DNA from: an uncultured Actinomycetes bacterium
Lineage (GTDB): Bacteria; Actinomycetota; Thermoleophilia; Solirubrobacterales; Solirubrobacteraceae
Direction: 5' to 3'
Assembly (NCBI GenBank): GCA_937888775.1
Contig: CALAQT010000566.1
Span: 1 to 9,292 of the forward strand
DNA: 9,292 nucleotides
The notes under the pieces were generated by a model. That model had not been told where the DNA came from and did no database searches. It saw nothing but the letters and a program-made list of their open reading frames with translations. The position numbers and the translations under genes were made by a program. Shown one piece after another: positions 4,727 through 9,292 of the stretch. The first letter of the stretch is position 1. Each line of letters starts with the position of its first letter.

Positions 4727-5797
4727 ATGCGGATTGCGGTGATCGGCATCGGGCTGATTGGCGGGTCCGTGGCCCTGGCCGCGCGCGAGCGCCTGGGCGC
4801 CACCGTCAACGGCTACGACGAGAGCAGCAGCGCGCTGCGCAGCGCGCTGGAGCGTGGCGTCCTGGACCGCAGCTGCGAGACGATCGCCGATGCCGTCACC
4901 GACGCCGAGGTGGCGTTCGTCTCGGTGCCGGTCGGCCGGCTGCCCGAGGTGGTGGGCGAAGCGCTCCGGGGGGCGCCCCAGGACTGCGTGGTCACCGACG
5001 TCGGCTCCACCAAGCGCGCCGTGATGGCGGCCCACAGCGATCCCCGGTTCGTCGGCGGTCACCCGCTGGCCGGGGCCGAGACGGCCGGCGTCGAGCACGC
5101 CCGGGCCGACCTGTTCGAGGGATCGACGTGGTACCTGACCCCGGGCTCGAACACGATCGGGCTGCTCTACGAACGGCTCTACCGCCTGCTGCGCGGGCTC
5201 GGTGCCCGTCCGACGGCGATCGACGCCCAGACCCACGACCGGATCCTCGCGGCCGTCTCGCACCTGCCCCACGTTTTTGCCAACGTGCTGGTCGCCCAGG
5301 CGGCCGGGACGCTGGCCGCCGGGGACGAGCGGCTCCCGGCGACCGGGCCGAGCTTCCGGGACGCCACCCGCGTGGCCGGCGCGCCCAGCGCGATCTGGAC
5401 CGACATCTACCTCTCCAACGCAGACGCGCTGACCGCCGAGCTGGACGAGACGCTGGTGCGCCTGCGAGCGATCCGCACCGCGCTCGCCGCCGGCGACCGG
5501 GCCGCGATCGCCGCCTGGAACGAAGACGCCGCGCAGGACCGCCGCCGGCTGCTGGAAGCCCAGCTCGCGGGCGGCCCGCTGTTCGAGCTGCGCGCATCGG
5601 TCCCCAACCGGCCGGGGGTGATCGCCCAGCTGGCGCTGGAGCTCGGCCGGGCCGGGGTCAACATCGCCGACATGGCCCTGTACCCGGCCGCGGACATGAG
5701 CGAGGGCGTGGTGGCGCTGTGGGTGGCCGGCGATCGGGCGGCCCAGCGTGCCGAGGAGCTGGTTGGCGGACTGGGATTCCCGGTGGCGCGAGCATGA
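4727..5797 (+). CDS. tyrA: Prephenate dehydrogenase with C-terminal ACT domain
   Basis: This enzyme oxidatively decarboxylates prephenate to 4-hydroxyphenylpyruvate using NAD(P)+, the committed step to tyrosine. The 356 residues begin with the dinucleotide-binding GIGLIGGS at 7-14. Then come VTDVGSTKRAV, GGHPLAGAETAG with His112, and the SHLPH motif with His179 (equivalents of the catalytic/substrate histidines in Aquifex TyrA). From about residue 285 to the end (LFELRASVPNRPGVIAQLALELGRA-like) is an ACT domain, normally a site for feedback by tyrosine. The ATG at 4727 is chosen because the Rossmann motif should begin a few residues from the N-terminus; an in-frame ATG at 4598 would add 43 unlikely residues. 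No Shine-Dalgarno is evident. The stop overlaps aroA by 4 nt (ATGA). Confidence 0.94.
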   Translation: MRIAVIGIGLIGGSVALAARERLGATVNGYDESSSALRSALERGVLDRSCETIADAVTDAEVAFVSVPVGRLPEVVGEALRGAPQDCVVTDVGSTKRAVMAAHSDPRFVGGHPLAGAETAGVEHARADLFEGSTWYLTPGSNTIGLLYERLYRLLRGLGARPTAIDAQTHDRILAAVSHLPHVFANVLVAQAAGTLAAGDERLPATGPSFRDATRVAGAPSAIWTDIYLSNADALTAELDETLVRLRAIRTALAAGDRAAIAAWNEDAAQDRRRLLEAQLAGGPLFELRASVPNRPGVIAQLALELGRAGVNIADMALYPAADMSEGVVALWVAGDRAAQRAEELVGGLGFPVARA

Positions 5798-7095
5798 ACG
5801 TCCGCTTCGAGCCCGGCGTCCGGCTGCGCGGCCGGATCGCGCCACCCGCCGACAAGTCGATCTCACACCGCGCCGCGATCATCGGCGCGATGGCGTCAGA
5901 GCCGGTAAGGGTCGTCAACTATCTGGACGCCGCCGACACGCGCTCGACGTTGCAGGCGGTGGCGGAGCTGGGCGCGATCGTCGAGCGCCGCGGCGATGAC
6001 CTGCTGATCCGCGGCTGTGGTCTGCGCAACGCGCAGCCGCCGCCGGCGGTGATCGACGTCGGCAACGCCGGCACGCTGATGCGACTGCTGCCCGGCTGGC
6101 TGGCCTTTCAGGAGGGGGCCAGCTTCACCCTCGACGGCGACGAGTCGATCCGGCGCCGGCCGGTCGATCGGATTGCCGAGCCGCTGTCGCTGATGGGCGC
6201 CCGGCTGGATGCGCGTGAGGGACGCTTTGCGCCGTTCACCGTGCATGGCGAGGGTCTGACCGGGATCGACTACGAGCTTCCGGTGCCCAGCGCGCAGGTG
6301 AAGTCGTGCGTCCTGCTGGCCGGGCTGTCGACCAACGGGACGACGGTGACCGAGCCGGTGGCCAGCCGTGACCACACCGAGCGGATGCTGATGCGCGCCG
6401 GCGCCGCCATCACACGGCAGGAGGCCGGATCTGGCTACATCACCACGGTCGCCAACACCGACGAGCTGGAGCTGGACCAGATCGTCGTGCCCGGCGACCT
6501 GTCCTCGGCGGCGTTCCTGATCACGGCCGGCGTGCTGGTGCCCGGCTCGCGGTTGGTGCTGGAGGGCGTCGGCGTCAATTGGACGCGGACCGGCTTCTTG
6601 CGGATCCTGGAGCGGATGGGGGCGATCGTGCTCGGCGAGCTGGAGCCCGAACGGTGCTCTGACGCCGACGAGCCGCTGGCCGACCTGGACGTGCGCAACG
6701 CGCCGATCGAGGGCACCGAAGTGGCGCCGCACGAGGTTCCGTTGGCGATCGACGAGCTTCCGCTGATCGCGCTGCTGGGCTGCTTTGCCGAAGGCGAGAC
6801 GAGCGTGCGCGGCGCCGCCGAGCTGCGGGTCAAGGAATCTGATCGGATCAGCACCGTGGTCGACGGCCTGCGAGGACTGGGCGCGGACATCGAAGCGCTC
6901 CCGGACGGGTTCGTCGTGCGCGGAGGCGGAGGGCTGCGCGGCGGACGGCTGCAGGCGCACGGCGACCATCGCCTGGCGCTGCTGGGGGCGGTCGCCGGGC
7001 TCGCCTCCCAGGAGGGCGTGGAGGTGGTGGGGATGGAGGCCGCTGAGGTCTCCTATCCGCGCTTTGCCGATGACCTGCGGGCGCTGGCGTCGTGA
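5794..7095 (+). CDS. aroA: EPSP synthase (3-phosphoshikimate 1-carboxyvinyltransferase), class II-like
   Basis: This enzyme transfers the enolpyruvyl group of phosphoenolpyruvate to shikimate 3-phosphate (EC 2.5.1.19), the sixth shikimate step and the glyphosate target. The 433 residues show PADKSISHR (Lys21, Ser22, Arg26), GNAGTLMRLL (Asn91, Gly93, Thr94), RRRPVDR (Arg126), PSAQVKSC at 165-172, NWTRTGFL, IDELP with Asp320, KESDR at 347-351 and AHGDHRLAL. SAQVKS and the N-x-TRTG segment resemble class II enzymes such as CP4 more than E. coli AroA. Gly93 is retained (Ala in CP4), while the position of E. coli Pro101 is Leu98. The ATG lies in the tyrA stop (ATGA) and the stop lies in the cmk start (GTGA), so translation is probably coupled across tyrA-aroA-cmk. 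Confidence 0.95.
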   Translation: MNVRFEPGVRLRGRIAPPADKSISHRAAIIGAMASEPVRVVNYLDAADTRSTLQAVAELGAIVERRGDDLLIRGCGLRNAQPPPAVIDVGNAGTLMRLLPGWLAFQEGASFTLDGDESIRRRPVDRIAEPLSLMGARLDAREGRFAPFTVHGEGLTGIDYELPVPSAQVKSCVLLAGLSTNGTTVTEPVASRDHTERMLMRAGAAITRQEAGSGYITTVANTDELELDQIVVPGDLSSAAFLITAGVLVPGSRLVLEGVGVNWTRTGFLRILERMGAIVLGELEPERCSDADEPLADLDVRNAPIEGTEVAPHEVPLAIDELPLIALLGCFAEGETSVRGAAELRVKESDRISTVVDGLRGLGADIEALPDGFVVRGGGGLRGGRLQAHGDHRLALLGAVAGLASQEGVEVVGMEAAEVSYPRFADDLRALAS

Positions 7096-7721
7096 CCGTC
7101 GTGGCGATCGACGGGCCGGCCGGGGCCGGCAAGTCGACCGTGGCGCGGGCGGTCGCCGACGCGCTGTCGTTCACCTATCTGGACTCCGGGGCGATGTACC
7201 GCTGCGTGGCCCTGGCGGCGGCGCAGCAGCGCCGGGCGCCCGCCGAGGTGGCCCCGGCGTTGAAGATCGAGCTCGGCGGGCAGGTGCGCCTGGACGGCCG
7301 TGACGTCAGCGCCGAGATCCGCACCGCGGAGATCTCCGAGGCGGCGTCGCGGGTGGCGGCCGATCCGCGGGTGCGCAGCGCGATGGTGGCCGAACAGCGC
7401 CGGATGCTGTCCAGTGGTGACTGGGTCGCCGAGGGACGCGACATCGGCACCGTGGTCGCGCCGGAGGCCGAGATCAAGGTGTTCCTCACCGCCAGCGCCG
7501 ACGAGCGCGCGCGCCGCCGCGCCGCCGAGCTCGGCGTCGACCCGGCCACGGTGCTGGCCGAGCAGACGATCCGTGACCAGCGCGACTCAAGCCGTGAGCA
7601 TTCCCCCCTGACCGCGGCCCCTGGCGCGACCGTGCTTGATACCACGGGGTTGGCGTTCGAGCAGGTCGTGGATCGGATCGTGGGCCTGGTGGCGCAGCGG
7701 CCCCGCGCCGGTGCGGGCTGA
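7092..7721 (+). CDS. cmk: Cytidylate kinase
   Basis: This enzyme phosphorylates CMP and dCMP with ATP for pyrimidine nucleotide supply. The 209 residues open with the P-loop GPAGAGKST at 8-16, followed by FTYLDSGAMYR, LDGRDVSAEIRT, VAEGRDIGTVV (nucleotide-binding Arg-Asp), a LID-like ERARRRAAELG and RDQRDSSREHSPL. It is somewhat shorter than E. coli Cmk (about 227 aa), mostly in the region between YLDSGAMYR and LDGRDV. It starts with GTG overlapping the aroA stop by 4 nt, so it is part of the same operon although not an aromatic gene. The aroA-cmk-der order is widespread in Gram-positive-type genomes. Its stop is followed by a 44-nt gap with the der promoter-like motif. Confidence 0.95.
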   Translation: MTVVAIDGPAGAGKSTVARAVADALSFTYLDSGAMYRCVALAAAQQRRAPAEVAPALKIELGGQVRLDGRDVSAEIRTAEISEAASRVAADPRVRSAMVAEQRRMLSSGDWVAEGRDIGTVVAPEAEIKVFLTASADERARRRAAELGVDPATVLAEQTIRDQRDSSREHSPLTAAPGATVLDTTGLAFEQVVDRIVGLVAQRPRAGAG

Positions 7722-7727
7722 CAGAGC

Positions 7728-7759
7728 GCAAAGGGGTTTGCAGACCGGTGCACTAGCCT
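7728..7759 (+). promoter_or_regulatory. Candidate der promoter with a dyad upstream
   Basis: TAGCCT at 7754-7759 fits the actinobacterial TAnnnT -10 pattern, and its expected start (about 7766) coincides with the der GTG at 7766, so a leaderless transcript is possible. GTGCAC at 7748-7753 abuts it, exactly as in front of metK. Upstream, GCAAA (7728-7732), GGGG, TTTGC (7737-7741) is a perfect 5-bp dyad. No good -35 was seen. Confidence 0.42.
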
Positions 7760-7765
7760 GGCCTG

Positions 7766-9115
7766 GTGATGAAAGTCGCGATCGTCGGATATCCCAACGT
7801 CGGCAAGTCCTCGCTCGTTAACCGCCTGACCGAGTCGCGTGAGGCGGTCGTGCACGAGCGCCCGGGCGTGACGCGCGACCGCAAGGAACTGCACACCGAC
7901 TGGAACGGGCGGGCGCTGACGCTAATCGACACCGGCGGGATCGACCTGGAGGACCGGGACACGCTGGCGCGCCAGATCCAGGCTCAGGCGCGCGCGGCGC
8001 TGGCCGACGCCGATGCGGTCGTGCTGGTGGTCGACGCCAAGGCCGGCCTGCGCGCCGGCGATCAGGAGATGGCGGACCTGTTGCGCCGCTCGACGCTGCC
8101 GGTGATCGTCGCCGCCAACAAGATCGACTCGGTCGGCGACCTGGCACTGGCGGCCGATTTCCACCGCCTGGGGCTCGGCGAGCCGATCGCCGTCTCAGCG
8201 GCGCAGGGTCTCGGCACCGGGGACCTGCTGGACGAGATCGCGGCGCTGGCGCCGGAGGCCGACGCGCTCACCGAGGACGACGACGTCGTCCGCCTGGCCC
8301 TGATCGGGCGACCCAACGCCGGCAAGTCCTCACTGGCCAACCGGTTCGTCGGCGCCGAGCGGGTGATCGTTTCACCGCAGGCCGGGACCACCCGCGACGC
8401 GATCGATCTGCCGATGACGTTCGCCGGCCGCGACCTGATCCTGGTCGACACGGCCGGATTGCGCCGTCAGGCGAAGGTGGGGGAGTCGCTGGAGTACTAC
8501 ACCGCGCTGCGCTCGCGCCGGGCCGCCGAGCGCGCCGACGTGGCGCTCGTGGTGTGTGACGCCACCGACGGCGTCACGACCCAGGATCTCCGCGTGGCCG
8601 AGATGGCGATGAAGAGCGGCTGCGCCACGGCGCTGGTGCTCAACAAATGGGATCTGGCCGAGGACGTCGACCTTGACCACGAGCGTGCCCACGTGAACCG
8701 CAAGCTGCGCCTGCGCCCTCGGGTGATGACCGCCAGCGCCAAGACCGGCCGGCATGTCGAGCGGCTGCTGATCGAGGCGGTGGGATTGGCCGATCGCAGC
8801 CGCGCGCGCGTCCCGACTCCCCAGCTCAACCGCTTCCTGTCGGAGACCGTCGCCGCGCGTCAGCCGCCGGCGGGCTCGGCGAAGGGGCGGGGCCAGGGCC
8901 ACCGGCTGCGGCTGCTGTTCATGACCCAGACCGCCGAGCGCCCGCCGCGTTTCTCGATCCAGGTCAACTCGCGGGCCCGCGTGACCCGTGACTACGCCTA
9001 CTTCCTGGAGAACCGGCTGCGCGAGCGCTACCGGATGGAGGGTGTGCCGGTGATCATCGATTTCGTGGAACGAAACGAGCGGCGCTCAGTGGGCGCGCGC
9101 GACGCGGCTGCTTAG
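7766..9115 (+). CDS. der: Ribosome biogenesis GTPase Der (EngA)
   Basis: Der is a tandem-GTPase protein acting in assembly of the 50S ribosomal subunit. The 449 residues contain two complete G domains. The first has GYPNVGKSS at 8-16, DTGG from residue 55 and NKID at 118-121. The second has GRPNAGKSS from 181 (Lys187), DTAG from 228 and NKWD at 293-296, then SAK in TASAKTG. The C-terminal KH-like domain follows ([59 protein letters not shown]). Either GTG 7766 or ATG 7769 can be the start; the adjacent -10-like motif favours leaderless initiation at 7766. Its TAG is shared with the first GTGCAC of the repeat array before metK. Confidence 0.96.
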   Translation: MMKVAIVGYPNVGKSSLVNRLTESREAVVHERPGVTRDRKELHTDWNGRALTLIDTGGIDLEDRDTLARQIQAQARAALADADAVVLVVDAKAGLRAGDQEMADLLRRSTLPVIVAANKIDSVGDLALAADFHRLGLGEPIAVSAAQGLGTGDLLDEIAALAPEADALTEDDDVVRLALIGRPNAGKSSLANRFVGAERVIVSPQAGTTRDAIDLPMTFAGRDLILVDTAGLRRQAKVGESLEYYTALRSRRAAERADVALVVCDATDGVTTQDLRVAEMAMKSGCATALVLNKWDLAEDVDLDHERAHVNRKLRLRPRVMTASAKTGRHVERLLIEAVGLADRSRARVPTPQLNRFLSETVAARQPPAGSAKGRGQGHRLRLLFMTQTAERPPRFSIQVNSRARVTRDYAYFLENRLRERYRMEGVPVIIDFVERNERRSVGARDAAA

Positions 9116-9196
9116 TGCACTGTTGCACCAGTGCACCCAGTGCACCCAGTGCACCCAGTGCACCCAGTGCACCCAGTGCACCCGTGCACCGTGCAC
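9115..9196 (+). repeat. Tandem array of GTGCAC sites (9-bp unit GTGCACCCA)
   Basis: Perfect GTGCAC palindromes start at 9115, 9131, 9140, 9149, 9158, 9167, 9176, 9184 and 9191, with a degenerate TTGCAC at 9123. Five consecutive exact 9-bp units fill 9131-9175. Spacing is 8, 8, 9, 9, 9, 9, 9, 8, 7, so the core is regular and the edges are decayed. The array fills the der-metK gap up to a -10-like element. It may be a slippage-prone minisatellite, a multi-site operator, or both. Confidence 0.85.
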
Positions 9197-9202
9197 TAGT
9201 CT
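9191..9202 (+). promoter_or_regulatory. Candidate metK promoter -10 abutting the last repeat
   Basis: GTGCAC (9191-9196) directly precedes TAGTCT (9197-9202), a TAnnnT-type -10. The inferred start near 9209 leaves a 5' UTR of about 21 nt. The place of a -35 falls inside the repeat array and does not resemble TTGACA. The same GTGCACTAGYCT sequence precedes der. Confidence 0.45.
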
Positions 9203-9229
9203 TTTCCGACTGCGGTACCTCCTAATCCC

Positions 9230-9292
9230 ATGACCGATCTTTCTGAGAATGAGTTTTTGTTTACGTCGGAGTCGGTGACGGAGGGGCATCCG
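9230..9292 (+). CDS. metK: S-adenosylmethionine synthetase, N-terminal fragment (3' end outside window)
   Basis: Only 21 codons are visible. After a short variable start (MTDLSENE) they read FLFTSESVTEGHP, the very conserved N-terminus of MetK, which makes S-adenosylmethionine from methionine and ATP; the His of EGHP is an active-site residue in this family. The first codons are clearly less GC-rich than the rest of the window, as often seen at starts of well-expressed genes. No Shine-Dalgarno is present; the 5' UTR instead carries ACCTCCT at 9217-9223. There is no room for a SAM riboswitch between the promoter-like motif and the ATG. Confidence 0.9.
   Translation, partial: MTDLSENEFLFTSESVTEGHP

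Noticed and set aside
4620..4742. Short ORF in the aroG-tyrA gap as a second leader peptide
   Set aside because: It has GGAGG only 3 nt before its ATG, no aromatic cluster, an Arg/Pro-rich translation, and it runs into the tyrA start in another frame.
3899..5866. 655-codon open frame on the minus strand, and similar long minus-strand frames at 5896-6969 and 3049-3759
   Set aside because: They lie fully antisense to well-recognised genes, have Arg/Gly/Ala/Pro-rich low-complexity translations typical of high-GC shadow frames, and show no family motifs.
9131..9183. CRISPR array
   Set aside because: Units are 9 bp and directly adjacent with no spacers, and there are no cas genes.
9203..9229. 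SAM riboswitch controlling metK
   Set aside because: Only about 21-27 nt lie between the promoter-like motif and the ATG, too little for any known SAM riboswitch, and the array upstream does not fold like one.
9086..9289. Minus-strand 67-codon frame encoding a Val-His-Trp repeat
   Set aside because: It is simply the 9-bp GTGCACCCA array read in reverse, overlaps the ends of der and metK antisense, and has no sign of a ribosome site.

Overview
The window is GC-rich and carries short intergenic gaps, 4-nt ATGA/GTGA gene overlaps and several starts without a Shine-Dalgarno sequence. This suggests a high-GC actinobacterium, possibly of the Thermoleophilia/Solirubrobacterales type. That lineage call is an impression from gene content and style, not a database match. 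All credible genes lie on the + strand.

Layout: (1) 2-604, the C-terminal end of an unrecognised membrane protein, with a short in-frame duplication at the window edge. (2) 573-2039, an AroH-type chorismate mutase overlapping that gene, then a HisC/Pat-type aminotransferase. (3) 2040-2415, a gap that looks empty to a gene caller but is the most interesting part of the window. It holds a good sigma-70-like promoter, a 31-codon ORF whose last 18 residues include two Trp, three Tyr and two Phe, and a nested set of perfect inverted repeats. These RNA arms can pair in mutually exclusive ways, including a possible H-type pseudoknot. (4) 2416-4549, two DAHP synthases in tandem from different subfamilies: a ferredoxin-like-domain type (AroF) and an E. 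coli AroG-like type. (5) 4550-4726, a 177-nt gap with alternative hairpins around a GGAGG. (6) 4727-9115, tyrA-aroA-cmk-der; tyrA-aroA and aroA-cmk overlap by 4 nt, and der has its own promoter-like motif. (7) 9115-9229, a 9-bp tandem array of GTGCAC units running into a -10-like element, then the first 21 codons of metK.

Together the genes cover the entry step of the shikimate pathway (DAHP synthases), its sixth step (EPSP synthase) and the branch from chorismate to tyrosine (chorismate mutase, prephenate dehydrogenase, aminotransferase). aroB, aroC, aroD, aroE, aroK and pheA are not in the window. Cmk, Der and MetK are housekeeping neighbours. My main hypothesis is that 2057-2415 is a ribosome-sensing attenuator: translation of the aromatic-rich peptide reports charged tRNA-Trp/Tyr/Phe and controls the aroF-aroG transcript. 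The ORF, the arms and the promoter hexamers are seen in the sequence; the mechanism is inference.
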